Source: Hyphomicrobiales bacterium
Lineage (GTDB): Bacteria > Pseudomonadota > Alphaproteobacteria > Rhizobiales > Xanthobacteraceae
Reading direction: 5' to 3'
Assembly (NCBI GenBank): GCA_021732215.1
Contig: JAKFVL010000018.1
Span: 1 to 64,000 of the forward strand
DNA: 64,000 nucleotides
Below the pieces are notes generated by a model, which searched no databases, was not told where the DNA came from, and was given only the letters and a program-made list of their open reading frames with translations. Below are positions 38,807-47,653 of the stretch, one piece after another (within the stretch, counting starts at the first letter, position 1; each line of letters opens with the position of its first letter). The position numbers and the translations under genes were made by a program.

Positions 38807-38850
38807 TTCTCAAACATCTGACAAATCAGAATCTTAAGATTATTTGAGAA
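38807..38850. promoter_or_regulatory. AT-rich palindromic region between SDR and acyl-CoA synthetase genes
   Basis: Three overlapping inverted repeats occur here: TTCTCAAA (38807) with TTTGAGAA (38843), TCTGA-caaa-TCAGA (38817-38830) and the perfect AATCTTAAGATT (38830-38841). This part of the 273-base divergent gap is much more AT-rich than the genes around it, as expected for a promoter with operators. The rest of the gap holds no gene I can support. Confidence 0.5.
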
Positions 38851-39021
38851 TCTCGTCTTGGAGAAAAGGTCTCTATCATTGTGATACATGAGATTATCCA
38901 AGTATAATACTGAAGTTATTGATCTAATTTGATCGAAATAGACCTGGCTCCTCTGGCAAGCCAATCACGGATAAGATGGCCAAAACCAAACAACAAAACA
39001 AACGAACGGGGACGAGACGCA

Positions 39022-40665
39022 ATGAGTATCGCACCGAGCCAATACGACGTCGGGCTCGCCAAGACCGCCGCCAACTACGTACCGCTGTCGCCGGTGAGTT
39101 TTCTGAAGCGAACGGCGGCGATCTACCCCGATCGGGTCAGCACCGTTTATGAGGAACGCAGCTTCACATGGGCGCAGACCTACTTGCGCTGCAAGCGCCT
39201 CGCCTCGTTCCTGTCAGCGCGCGGCATCAAGCGCGGCGATACGGTCGCGGCGATGCTGCCGAACCTGCCTGCGATGAACGAGTTGCACTTCGCCGTGCCG
39301 ATGGCGGGCGGGGTGCTCAACACGCTGAATACGCGGCTCGATGCCGCCGCCCTCGCCTTCATGCTGGAGCACGGCGGTGCCAAGATTTTGTTCGTCGATC
39401 CGGAATTTTCCGGCGTGATAGTCGATGCGTTGGCCGCGATGAAGACGCCGAAACCGCTGGTGATCGACGTGGACGACGTCACGTTCACAGGCGGCAAGCG
39501 CATCGGTGAGCTGGAGTACGAGGCCGTCCTGGTTTCTGGCAATCCGGACTTTGCATGGGAGCACACGCAGGACGAATGGGATGCGATCGCGCTCAGCTAC
39601 ACCTCGGGCACCACCGGCAACCCCAAAGGCGTGGTGACCCATCACCGTGGCGCCTATCTCAATGCAGTCAGCAACATCCTCGCCGGTAACCTCGGACAGC
39701 ACCCGGTCTATCTCTGGACGCTACCGATGTTCCACTGCAACGGCTGGTGCTTTCCATGGACCATAGCCTTGGCCGCAGGCATCAATGTCTGCCTGCGCAA
39801 GGTCGATCCCGCGAAGATTTTCGAGCTCAACGCCAAGCACGGCGTGACCCACATGTGCGGCGCGCCAATCGTCTACAATACGCTGATCAACGCGCCCGGC
39901 GCGAAGCGCGGCAAAAGCCCAATCGTTGGTTTGATCGCGGGCGCATCGCCTCCAATGGCGGTGCTGGCGGGCGCCGAGACCATCGGCATCAAGCTGACCC
40001 ACGTCTATGGGCTGACCGAGGTCTATGGCCCCGCCGCGTTCTGTGCCGAGCAGGAGGGCTGGGATGACCTTCCCGCCGACGAACGCGCCAAGCTGACGCG
40101 CCGGCAGGGTGTATCCTACCCCCTGCAGGAGAACGTTACCGTGCTCGATCCGATCACGCTGAAGGAAGTGCCCCGCGACGGCGAGACCATCGGCGAGGTC
40201 ATGTTTCGCGGCAACGTCGTGATGAAGGGCTATCTCAAGAACGAGAAGGCGACGAAGGAAGCCTTCGAGGGCGGCTGGTTTCACACCGGCGATCTCGGAG
40301 TGCTCGATACCGACGGCTACGTCATCATCAAGGATCGGTCCAAGGACATCATCATTTCCGGCGGCGAGAATGTCTCGTCGGTCGAGGTCGAGGATGTGCT
40401 CTACAAGCATCCGGCCGTGCTGTTCGCGGCCGTGGTGGCGAAGCCCGATGCAAAGTGGGGCGAGGTGCCCTGCGCATTCGTCGAGCTGAAGGACAGTGCC
40501 AAGGCGAGTGAGGCCGACATCATTGCCTTCTGCCGCGACCAGCTTCCCGGCTTCAAGACGCCAAAGGCCGTGGTGTTCGGCGTGATCCCGAAGACATCGA
40601 CCGGCAAGATACAAAAGTTCCTGCTGCGCGATCAGGTCGGATCAGTGAAGGCGATCAGCGCCTGA
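39022..40665 (+). CDS. Acyl-CoA synthetase (AMP-forming)
   Basis: This is a 547-residue ANL-superfamily ligase that activates a carboxylic acid to its CoA ester via an acyl-adenylate. The P-loop-like motif is LSYTSGTTGNPKGVV, followed by VYGLTEVYGPA, the DLGVLDTDGYV region (WFHTGDLG) and the C-terminal hinge and catalytic lysine region (PKTSTGKIQKF). The sequence resembles medium-chain or 3-methylmercaptopropionyl-CoA ligases, but substrate is unproven. An open frame runs 31 codons upstream; the chosen ATG follows a purine-rich GGGGACGAGACGCA leader. Neighbouring SDR genes suggest a lipid or aromatic acid pathway. Confidence 0.9.
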   Translation: MSIAPSQYDVGLAKTAANYVPLSPVSFLKRTAAIYPDRVSTVYEERSFTWAQTYLRCKRLASFLSARGIKRGDTVAAMLPNLPAMNELHFAVPMAGGVLNTLNTRLDAAALAFMLEHGGAKILFVDPEFSGVIVDALAAMKTPKPLVIDVDDVTFTGGKRIGELEYEAVLVSGNPDFAWEHTQDEWDAIALSYTSGTTGNPKGVVTHHRGAYLNAVSNILAGNLGQHPVYLWTLPMFHCNGWCFPWTIALAAGINVCLRKVDPAKIFELNAKHGVTHMCGAPIVYNTLINAPGAKRGKSPIVGLIAGASPPMAVLAGAETIGIKLTHVYGLTEVYGPAAFCAEQEGWDDLPADERAKLTRRQGVSYPLQENVTVLDPITLKEVPRDGETIGEVMFRGNVVMKGYLKNEKATKEAFEGGWFHTGDLGVLDTDGYVIIKDRSKDIIISGGENVSSVEVEDVLYKHPAVLFAAVVAKPDAKWGEVPCAFVELKDSAKASEADIIAFCRDQLPGFKTPKAVVFGVIPKTSTGKIQKFLLRDQVGSVKAISA

Positions 40666-40670
40666 CAGCC

Positions 40671-40750
40671 GTCATTGCGAGGAGCACTTAGCGACGATGC
40701 AATCCAGCCTCGTGCAAGGATTGGATGGCTTCGCTTCGCTCGCAATGACG
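40671..40750. repeat. GTCATTGCGAGGAGC palindromic element
   Basis: Left arm GTCATTGCGAGGAGC and right arm GCTTCGCTCGCAATGAC are inverted around a centre with AATCCAGCC...GGATTGGATGG. It lies between the convergent ends of the synthetase and the PhnP-like gene. A second copy of this family is at 42419-42497. Confidence 0.85.
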
Positions 40751-40751
40751 G

Positions 40752-41546
40752 TCACAACTCGATCCGCATCCCGTCGTAACCCGGCACGACGTGCGGCGGC
40801 AGCTTTGTCTTCACGGCCTCGAAGTCAAGGTCGGCATGCATGTTGGTCAGAACCGCACGTTTCGGCTTGAGCCGGTCGATCCACTGCAACGCATCAGCCA
40901 GGCTGAAATGACTGACGTGCGGGTGATAACGCAGCGCATCGATGATCCACAGATCGAGGCCATCCAGCGCGGCCAGGCTTTGCTCGGGGATATCATGCAG
41001 ATCGGGCGTGTAAGCGGCGCTACCGATGCGAAAGCCGAGCGCCGGTATCTTGCCGTGCTGGACAAGAAGCGCCGATAACGTCAGCGGTCCGCCCTTCCCG
41101 TCGATGGTGTGGACCTCGCCCGCCTCGACGCTTCTGCGATCCAGGATAGGCGGATAGTCGCTTCCCGGCTGCGCTTCGAAGCAATAGCCGAACCGCATCA
41201 TCATGTCGCGCGCGGTCCATTCGCTCATGTAGACCGGAATCCGCGCCCGCATATGCAGCACGACCGAGCGCAGATCGTCGATGCCGTGGGTCTGGTCGGC
41301 GTGCTCGTGGGTGAGAAACACCGCATCGAGACGGTCGACGTTGGCATCGATCAGTTGCTCGCGCAGGTCCGGCGAGGTGTCGATCAGCACGCGCGTAACG
41401 CCGCCCGGCGATGTCCGCTCGACCAGCAGCGAGCAGCGCCTGCGGCGGTTCTTCGGATTGTTCGGATCGCATGCGCCCCAGCCCAGCGCCGGACGCGGAA
41501 CGCCGGCCGACGACCCGCTGCCGAGTATCGTGAGCGTCGTCGTCAC
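40752..41546 (-). CDS. MBL-fold metal hydrolase, PhnP-like phosphodiesterase
   Basis: This 264-residue metallo-beta-lactamase-fold protein carries the zinc motif LTHEHADQTHGIDDL. The N terminus TTTLTILGSGSSAGVPRP, and a Cys/Asn/Arg loop after it, resemble PhnP-type cyclic phosphodiesterases. The start is GTG with AGAGG upstream; the frame is open much further, but that part is not conserved. It follows tatD on the same strand, a pairing common in proteobacteria (metG-tatD-MBL), and this context suggests a housekeeping nucleic acid or nucleotide role. Confidence 0.87.
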   Translation of the reverse strand: MTTTLTILGSGSSAGVPRPALGWGACDPNNPKNRRRRCSLLVERTSPGGVTRVLIDTSPDLREQLIDANVDRLDAVFLTHEHADQTHGIDDLRSVVLHMRARIPVYMSEWTARDMMMRFGYCFEAQPGSDYPPILDRRSVEAGEVHTIDGKGGPLTLSALLVQHGKIPALGFRIGSAAYTPDLHDIPEQSLAALDGLDLWIIDALRYHPHVSHFSLADALQWIDRLKPKRAVLTNMHADLDFEAVKTKLPPHVVPGYDGMRIEL

Positions 41547-41559
41547 GCGGCCTCTCTGC

Positions 41560-41604
41560 GCATGATCTGATCGGAAAACCGGTTTGCACTTTGCCGGATC
41601 ATGC
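41560..41604. repeat. GCATGATC palindromic element between tatD and the MBL gene
   Basis: GCATGATC (41560) and GATCATGC (41597) are inverted around CGGAAAACCGG. The TGA of tatD is in the right arm read on the minus strand (GCA TGA), and the element ends 14 bases from the start codon of the next gene. Confidence 0.75.
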
Positions 41605-42393
41605 GGCCATATCCGCTGGCTTTGGCACTTTGCTGAACAGCCGGAAGAAGTTTTCCGTGGTCTGCCGCGACATCTCCTCCAGCGACACGCCGCGCGTCTC
41701 CGCCAGCACCTTCGCCGTCTCGACCACGAACGCCGGCTCGTTGCGCTTGCCGCGATGTTTGCCCGGCGCGAGAAACGGCGCATCGGTCTCGACCATGATG
41801 CGGTCGGCTGGAAGCTCGGCTGCGATGTCGCGCAACGCCTGCGACGCCTTGAAGGTGAGGATACCTGTGAACGAGATCGACAGGCCGTGGGCAATGGCTT
41901 TCATCGCAAGATCGCGTCCGCCCGTATAACAATGGAGTACGGCCTTGAATGGGCCCTTCGCTATTTCCTCGTCCAGAATTTTGCCGCAATCCTCGTCGGC
42001 GTCGCGGGTGTGGATCACCAGCGGCAGTCCGGTCTCGCGCGCCGCCTGGATGTGCGCGCGAAAGCCCCTCGCCTGTGCCTCCGGCGAGCCGTGCTTGTAG
42101 AAATAATCGAGCCCCGCCTCGCCGAGTGCGACCACTTTCGGATGCTTCGTCAGCGCCACAAGCTCGCTCGCAGGAATGCCGTCTTCTTCGTCAGCCTGAT
42201 GCGGATGGGTGCCGACCGAGCAATAGACGTTGGGAAACCGCTCGGCGATCGCGCGCAACCGCTCGAACTGCCGAACGCGCGTCGAGATCGTGACGATGCG
42301 CCCGACACCGGCGGCTTCCGCGCGCGCGACGATGCCGTCCAGATCGTTGGCGAAGTCCGGAAAATCGAGATGGCAGTGGCTATCGATCAGCAT
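41599..42393 (-). CDS. tatD: TatD-family metal-dependent DNase
   Basis: This 264-residue TIM-barrel hydrolase of the TatD family is a metal-dependent nuclease. The N-terminal metal motif is MLIDSHCHLDFPDF, followed by GEAGLDYFYK, HTRDADEDC and VETDAPFLAP, all conserved. I choose the ATG giving MLIDSHCH; the frame extends 14 codons upstream into the repeat-bearing spacer. It lies between metG and the MBL gene on one strand, the typical metG-tatD order. Its last Ala and stop are contributed by the GCATGATC repeat. Confidence 0.94.
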   Translation of the reverse strand: MLIDSHCHLDFPDFANDLDGIVARAEAAGVGRIVTISTRVRQFERLRAIAERFPNVYCSVGTHPHQADEEDGIPASELVALTKHPKVVALGEAGLDYFYKHGSPEAQARGFRAHIQAARETGLPLVIHTRDADEDCGKILDEEIAKGPFKAVLHCYTGGRDLAMKAIAHGLSISFTGILTFKASQALRDIAAELPADRIMVETDAPFLAPGKHRGKRNEPAFVVETAKVLAETRGVSLEEMSRQTTENFFRLFSKVPKPADMAA

Positions 42394-42418
42394 GGCATCG
42401 TTTCTTAAACTCAATTTA

Positions 42419-42497
42419 GTCGTTGCGAGGAGCAATAGCGACGAAGCATTCCAGTCTTTCTCTTGGCTCTGGATTGCTTCGCTTCGCTCGCAATGAC
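42419..42497. repeat. GTCGTTGCGAGGAGC palindromic element (second copy)
   Basis: Arms GTCGTTGCGAGG and CGCTCGCAATGAC are inverted with inner GCGACGAAGCATTCCAG / CTGGATTGCTTCGC. It matches the 40671-40750 element in both arms and lies between metG and tatD. Confidence 0.82.
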
Positions 42498-42501
42498 AGC
42501 A

Positions 42502-44427
42502 TTAGCTATTTTCCGCCTCCACATAGCGCGGAAACACCGGCGCAGGCGGCGGCAGCTTGCTGCCAGGCGCGATCCGTTTCGCGCCACCGACAAACGCAAA
42601 CGTGCGCTCGCTATCCGGCACGCCGAGAATGTCGAGCATCTTGCCGCACGATGCCGGCATGATCGGCCAGGCGAGAATGGCGATCTGACGCACCACTTCC
42701 GCGGTCACGTAAAGCACCGTCGCCTGCCGCTGCGGATCGGTCTTGGCGAGCGCCCACGGCGCCTCGCCCGCGAAATAGCGGTTGGCCTCGGCCACGACCG
42801 CCCAGATCGCATTGACAGCGTGATGGATCTGTTGCGTCGCCATCGCAGTCCGCGCCAGCGCCAGCATGCCGTCGGCCTGCGTCAGGATCGCCATGTCGTT
42901 TTCGGAGAATGCACCCGGCTGCGGCAGCACGCCGTCATATTGCTTGGCGATCATCGACAGCGAGCGCTGCCCGAGATTGCCGAAATCATTGGCGAGGTCC
43001 GCATTGGTGCGGGCGACGATTGCTTCATGATTGTAGTTGCCGTCCTGCCCGAACGGCACCTCGCGCAGGAAGAAGAAGCGCAGTGCATCGACGCCATACT
43101 GATCGGCCAGATTGAACGGATCGACCACGTTGCCGACCGACTTCGACATCTTCTCGCCGCGGTTGAACAGGAAGCCATGCGCGAACACGCGCTTCGGCAC
43201 TGGCACGCCCGCTGCCATCAGGAACGCCGGCCAGTACACCGCATGAAACCGGATGATATCCTTGCCGATGATGTGCACATCCGCCGGCCAGTAACGCCAG
43301 TTTTTGTCGCCGCTGTCGGGATAACCGACGCCGGTGATATAGTTGGTCAGCGCATCGACCCAGACATACATGACGTGCTCGGGGTCGTTTGGAACCTTGA
43401 CGCCCCAATCGAACGTGGTTCGCGAGACCGAAAGATCCTTCAGCCCGCTTTTGACGAAACTCGTGATCTCGTTCTTGCGCGAGTCCGGCCCGATGAAGTC
43501 TGGATGCGTTTCGTAGAGCTTGAGCAGCTTGTCCTGATAGGCGGAGAGCTTGAAGAAATAACTCTTCTCCTCCACCCATTCGACCGGCGTACCTTGCGGC
43601 CCGCGGCGCACCTGATCGTCGCCGAGCGTCGTTTCATCCTCGGCGTAATAGGCCTCGTCACGCACGGAGTACCAGCCGGCGTAGCTGTCGAGATAGATAT
43701 CGCCGTTTGCCTTCATGCCGTCCCAGATCGCCTGACTGGCGCGGTGATGCGCGGGCTCCGAGGTGCGGATAAAACGGTCGAACGAAATGTTCAGCCGCTC
43801 GTCCATCTCCTTGAAGCGTGCGGCATTGCGGGTTGCCAGATCGAACGGCGTCATGTTCTCGCGCTGCGCGGTCTGGATCATCTTCTGGCCGTGCTCGTCG
43901 GTGCCGGTCAGAAAGAACACGTCCTTGCCATCGAGCCGCTGAAAGCGCGCCAGCGCATCGGTTGCGATTGCCTCGTAGGCGTGGCCGATATGCGGCGCGC
44001 CGTTCGGATACGAGATCGCGGTGGTGATGTAAAAGGTCGAGCGTGAAGCCGGGACCGCTGCCGACGGTTTCAGAGCTGGTGCTGCCTTGGGCTTTGACAC
44101 GGCCGGTTTTGGCTTTGTTGCCGCCGGAGCCTTCGTCTTTTCGACGACAGGCGCAGCGGCGACCGCCTTCTTTGCAGCCTTCTTTGCAGCCTTCTTTGCG
44201 GGAGCGTTCTTGGTGGAGCCCTGCTTCTTGGCGCTCGATGTCTTTCCGCTTGCCGCCTTCGATTTTTTGGCTTTGGATTTTTTGCCCGCCTTTTTCGCAG
44301 CCTTCGCGGCTTTCTTCCTGGAGGCGGCGCGCGTCTTCGACGCCGTCGGCTTGCCGCGCCTGGCTTTTGCAGGACGTGCGGCGGCCTTGACCTTTGTGCG
44401 TTTGCTTTTTGATTTTCTGGCCGCCAT
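42502..44427 (-). CDS. metG: Methionine--tRNA ligase with Lys/Ala-rich N-terminal tail
   Basis: This is a 641-residue protein. Residues about 131-641 are a class Ia synthetase charging tRNA-Met: HIGH as [14 protein letters not shown] as [10 protein letters not shown], zinc-less type. Residues 1-130 are an unusual Lys/Ala/Pro-rich extension with [11 protein letters not shown] runs, like histone H1 or AlgP tails. The start ATG has a good AAGGA site seven bases ahead. No in-frame ATG occurs between it and the catalytic core; one GTG near codon 110 is the only other candidate, with no ribosome site. See findings. Confidence 0.93.
   Translation of the reverse strand: MAARKSKSKRTKVKAAARPAKARRGKPTASKTRAASRKKAAKAAKKAGKKSKAKKSKAASGKTSSAKKQGSTKNAPAKKAAKKAAKKAVAAAPVVEKTKAPAATKPKPAVSKPKAAPALKPSAAVPASRSTFYITTAISYPNGAPHIGHAYEAIATDALARFQRLDGKDVFFLTGTDEHGQKMIQTAQRENMTPFDLATRNAARFKEMDERLNISFDRFIRTSEPAHHRASQAIWDGMKANGDIYLDSYAGWYSVRDEAYYAEDETTLGDDQVRRGPQGTPVEWVEEKSYFFKLSAYQDKLLKLYETHPDFIGPDSRKNEITSFVKSGLKDLSVSRTTFDWGVKVPNDPEHVMYVWVDALTNYITGVGYPDSGDKNWRYWPADVHIIGKDIIRFHAVYWPAFLMAAGVPVPKRVFAHGFLFNRGEKMSKSVGNVVDPFNLADQYGVDALRFFFLREVPFGQDGNYNHEAIVARTNADLANDFGNLGQRSLSMIAKQYDGVLPQPGAFSENDMAILTQADGMLALARTAMATQQIHHAVNAIWAVVAEANRYFAGEAPWALAKTDPQRQATVLYVTAEVVRQIAILAWPIMPASCGKMLDILGVPDSERTFAFVGGAKRIAPGSKLPPPAPVFPRYVEAENS
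44167..44199. repeat. 12-bp tandem repeat inside metG tail
   Basis: The unit CTTCTTTGCAGC is repeated about 2.75 times and encodes KKAA on the minus strand. Repeat-unit expansion could change the tail length between strains. Confidence 0.75.
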
Positions 44428-44524
44428 GACGATATCCTTCGAACTTCAAATGCTGAGCATGAGCAAAACCAGCCCGGATACTCTTGTGGATGCGTGAGTG
44501 GGTTGGAACGGCCAGAACGCGAGC

Positions 44525-45556
44525 TTACCGCGTCGCCTCCGCGAGCATTCCGAAAACCGAGAACACCAGCGGCTTTCGCTCAAGGTTGTAGTCTGCGGTA
44601 TCCCGTGCAACGCGCACGATCTTTTCCCATACCTCGGCAAGCCGTGCAAGGCGCGGCAGGCTGGCGTCGGGGCGGTGCAATCGCTCGTTCAGCCAGCGCT
44701 CGACGGTGTCCACGAAAGCCGACAGCGCCACGCGGTCGCTCAGGCCGAGCGCATCTCCGAGCGCATGCAGCGCCCGCTGGTCGAGCTGCGGCAACTGCTC
44801 CAGCAGCGCCGTGGTTTGCTGCTTGAGACCGAGCGTCTCGCCGCCGACGAGATCGAGCGCCTGACCGACACTGCCGTCGGATACATTCGCCGCCTCGATC
44901 AGTTTCGCATCGGCCTCGGACAATTGGCTCGCCAGCGCCGCCGCACGGATCACATCGGCGGTTTCCAACGGCCGCAGCATCAGCTTGCGGCAGCGCGAGC
45001 GGATGGTCGGCAGCACGCGGGCAGGCGCATGGCTGAGCAGCAGGAACAGCGAGCGCGCCGGCGGCTCCTCGATGATCTTGAGCAGCGCGTTAGCGGCGTT
45101 CGCGTTCAACTCGTCCACGGTATCGACCACGCAGACCCGCCATCCATCGACGGCCGCAGTGTTGCCGAAAAACGAGATCGTCTCGCGCGATTCATCGACC
45201 GTAATGACGGTGCGCAGCACGCCCTTGTCGTTGGCGGTTCGCTCCAGCGTCAGCAAGCCGCCATGCGCGCCGGACGCCACTTGCCGTGCGACGGAATGGT
45301 TGACGTCCACAGCGAGCGATGTCGCTTCGCTCAGGCCTTTTGCAGAAGGGATTGGGTTCGCGAGCACGAACCGCGCCATCCGGTACGCCAGCGTCGCCTT
45401 GCCGATGCCCCGTGCGCCGCCGATCAGCCAGGCGTGAGCAATCCGCCCACTGCGATAGGCATCCAGCAAGGTGCGCTCCACATCGCCATGGCCAAACAGC
45501 ATTGTGGTTTCGCGCGGCCTGGCGATCTCGCGTTCGTCGCCAGTGCGTTTGCTCAT
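44525..45556 (-). CDS. holB: DNA polymerase III delta-prime subunit
   Basis: This is a 343-residue clamp-loader subunit. The N terminus has the AAA+ Walker A region GARGIGKATLAYRMARF, then ALLKIIEEPPARSLFLLLSH, and the sensor-like IRSRCRKLML. The zinc-finger cysteines of E. coli delta-prime are not visible, which is normal for alphaproteobacteria. Its ATG overlaps the tmk stop by four bases. Alongside tmk it is a widely conserved pair. Confidence 0.92.
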   Translation of the reverse strand: MSKRTGDEREIARPRETTMLFGHGDVERTLLDAYRSGRIAHAWLIGGARGIGKATLAYRMARFVLANPIPSAKGLSEATSLAVDVNHSVARQVASGAHGGLLTLERTANDKGVLRTVITVDESRETISFFGNTAAVDGWRVCVVDTVDELNANAANALLKIIEEPPARSLFLLLSHAPARVLPTIRSRCRKLMLRPLETADVIRAAALASQLSEADAKLIEAANVSDGSVGQALDLVGGETLGLKQQTTALLEQLPQLDQRALHALGDALGLSDRVALSAFVDTVERWLNERLHRPDASLPRLARLAEVWEKIVRVARDTADYNLERKPLVFSVFGMLAEATR

Positions 45557-46242
45557 GCGGAGATCGCTTCCGCTGCTGGCGCCTGTGTCAACAGGCGATC
45601 GCGCAGCGCCGTCCAGACCCGGCCGGCGACGATCGCGGGTTCACCTTCCGCATCGATCAAGACGCAGCGATCGGGTTCGCGTTCGGCAATCTGCCGGAAA
45701 GCATCTCGCAGCTTCTGGTGAAAGCCTGCCGCTTCGTCCTCAAACCGGTCAGGTGGGCCCTTGCCGCGCCGTTCGGCCGCGCGGCGCATGCCGGTCTCGA
45801 TGGGCAGATCAAGAATAATGGTGAGGTCCGGCTTGAGATTGCCGATGGTCACGCGCTCCAGCGCGTCAAGAAATTTTGGATCGACCTCGCCGGCATAGCC
45901 CTGATAGGCGCGCGTCGAATCCGCAAAGCGGTCGCACAGCACCCACATCCCCCGTTCCAGCGCGGGTTCGATCACCAGCTTGACGTGATCGGCGCGCGCT
46001 GCGGCAAACAGCAACGACTCGGTCGCCGATCCCAGCAGCTTGCCCATGCCGGACAGCACCAGATGCCGCATGATCTCCGCGCCCGGCGATCCGCCAGGCT
46101 CCCGCGTAACGACGGTGCGCAATCCCGTCGCGTCGAGGCGTTCGGCCAGCAGCTTGATCTGCGTGGATTTGCCCGCACCTTCACCGCCTTCAAAGGTGAT
46201 GAAGCGGCCACGCGCGGACGTCGCGAGAGATGCGGCCATCAT
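45553..46242 (-). CDS. tmk: dTMP kinase
   Basis: This 229-residue kinase phosphorylates dTMP to dTDP. The P loop is FEGGEGAGKSTQI; REPGGSPGAE, CDRFADSTRAYQG and a lid region with RRGKGPPDRFE follow. The start overlaps the stop of the PBP5-like gene (TGATG), and the stop overlaps holB (ATGA), so all three form one coupled operon. Two adjacent ATGs exist at the start. Confidence 0.95.
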   Translation of the reverse strand: MMAASLATSARGRFITFEGGEGAGKSTQIKLLAERLDATGLRTVVTREPGGSPGAEIMRHLVLSGMGKLLGSATESLLFAAARADHVKLVIEPALERGMWVLCDRFADSTRAYQGYAGEVDPKFLDALERVTIGNLKPDLTIILDLPIETGMRRAAERRGKGPPDRFEDEAAGFHQKLRDAFRQIAEREPDRCVLIDAEGEPAIVAGRVWTALRDRLLTQAPAAEAISA

Positions 46243-47495
46243 CAGAGTTTCTCGCTATTGCCGCGAAACAGGCCGATGAACAATTCGCTGACGCCGTCGA
46301 ATGCGCGCCGTGTCGTCGAGCCGACGGCGATGCCTTGCGATGTCTGCAACGGCGCCTCGACTGCGATGTTCGCTCCGCGCCAGACTTTCAGCACGCCGAC
46401 ACGCCTGCCCGGCTCGATCGGCGCCTGGACCGGCCCGTTATAGACGATCTGGGCGCGCAGCTTGTCGGAGCCATTCCGTTGCACCATCAGCTTGACTGGA
46501 TCGGGGCTGGCCAGCGTGACCGAGCGGCTTTCGCCGCCGAACACGCGCGCATAGCCGACAAGCTGATTGGCCGCGAACAGCGTGCGTGTCTCGAAGTTGC
46601 GGAAGCCCCATTCCAGCAGCTTCCTGGCTTCGGTGACGCGGTCATCCGGATCGTCGACGCCATTGACCACCACGATCAGCCGCTGGCCGTTTTGCACAGC
46701 GGACCCCACCATGCCGTAACCGCCCTCCTTGGTGGCGCCGACACTCATGCCATCGGCGGACGTCATCACTGTCGGCAGCGGATTGCGATTCTGCTGCTTG
46801 ATCTTGCTCCAGGTGAATTCGCGCTCGTTGAAGATGCGATATTGCTCCGGATAGGTCAGTACGATGTGGCGGGCGAGCCTGGCGATCTCGCGGACCGACA
46901 TCTTGTTGTTCGGATCGGGCAGACCGGTTGCATTGGCGAAGGTCGATCGCGTCAGGCCAAGCTCGCGCGCGCGCTTGGTCATGCGTTCGGCAAACGCCTG
47001 TTCGCTGCCGGCCATGCCCTCGGCAAGAATCATGCAGGCGTCGTTGCCGTTCGACACGATCGCGCCGCGCAGCAGGTCGTCGACGATGATCCGGCTGTTC
47101 AGCGCGGCAAACATGGTCGGTCCACCGGAGGGCGCGCCACCCTTGCGCCAGGCATTCTGGCTGACCTTGAAGTCGTCGGAAAATTTAAGGGTGCCAACGA
47201 GGAGCGCGTTGAACACGACTTCCAGCGTCATCAGCTTCTGCATGCTCGATGGCGCAGTGAGCTGGTCGGCGTTCTTCTCGAACAGAATGCTGCCGCTCGT
47301 GGCCTCGATCAGGATCGCGGTGGGCGCATCGGTCTCGTAGCCGCCCTCTTCCTTCTTCGGCGCGCCCTGCACGCTGTTGTTGGCAGCGTGAACCGCGCCG
47401 ATCGAGACAGCCACAGTCAGCAGCAGCGCCGCGACGGCGGCGCGCCGGGTCAGACCTGATCGCTGGAGCTTATGGCTCAGGTTACGGCAAAACAT
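46242..47495 (-). CDS. D-alanyl-D-alanine carboxypeptidase family (PBP5-like), divergent active site
   Basis: This 417-residue serine-type peptidase-fold protein trims peptidoglycan stem peptides in typical relatives. A signal peptide is clear (LTRRAAVAALLLTVAVSIGA). SxxK is intact at Ser84-Lys87 (SSMQKL). The SxN motif is NGN at 149-151 (SNGNDAC), and the KTG box reads SVG at 251-253 (SADGMSVGAT). A C-terminal PBP5-type beta domain follows. Start chosen at the ATG with GAGGAACA upstream. The two altered boxes raise doubt about carboxypeptidase activity. Confidence 0.88.
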   Translation of the reverse strand: MFCRNLSHKLQRSGLTRRAAVAALLLTVAVSIGAVHAANNSVQGAPKKEEGGYETDAPTAILIEATSGSILFEKNADQLTAPSSMQKLMTLEVVFNALLVGTLKFSDDFKVSQNAWRKGGAPSGGPTMFAALNSRIIVDDLLRGAIVSNGNDACMILAEGMAGSEQAFAERMTKRARELGLTRSTFANATGLPDPNNKMSVREIARLARHIVLTYPEQYRIFNEREFTWSKIKQQNRNPLPTVMTSADGMSVGATKEGGYGMVGSAVQNGQRLIVVVNGVDDPDDRVTEARKLLEWGFRNFETRTLFAANQLVGYARVFGGESRSVTLASPDPVKLMVQRNGSDKLRAQIVYNGPVQAPIEPGRRVGVLKVWRGANIAVEAPLQTSQGIAVGSTTRRAFDGVSELFIGLFRGNSEKL

Positions 47496-47653
47496 ACTGT
47501 TCCTCGAGACCTGCTTTCTATCAGCCGCACGGTGTCCGAACAACGCCGCTGCTGCTGAGCATTCCGGTCGGCCGACATTGCGACGTCAGTTTGACCGACC
47601 TATTCTGCTGCCGGACCGTAATCAGAAAACTCAAAAAACAGGGCGGAAAAACG

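Noticed and set aside
42463-44046. Long open frame (527 codons) antisense to metG
   Set aside because: It has no motif, while the opposite strand encodes a complete synthetase core. Treated as a GC-driven shadow.
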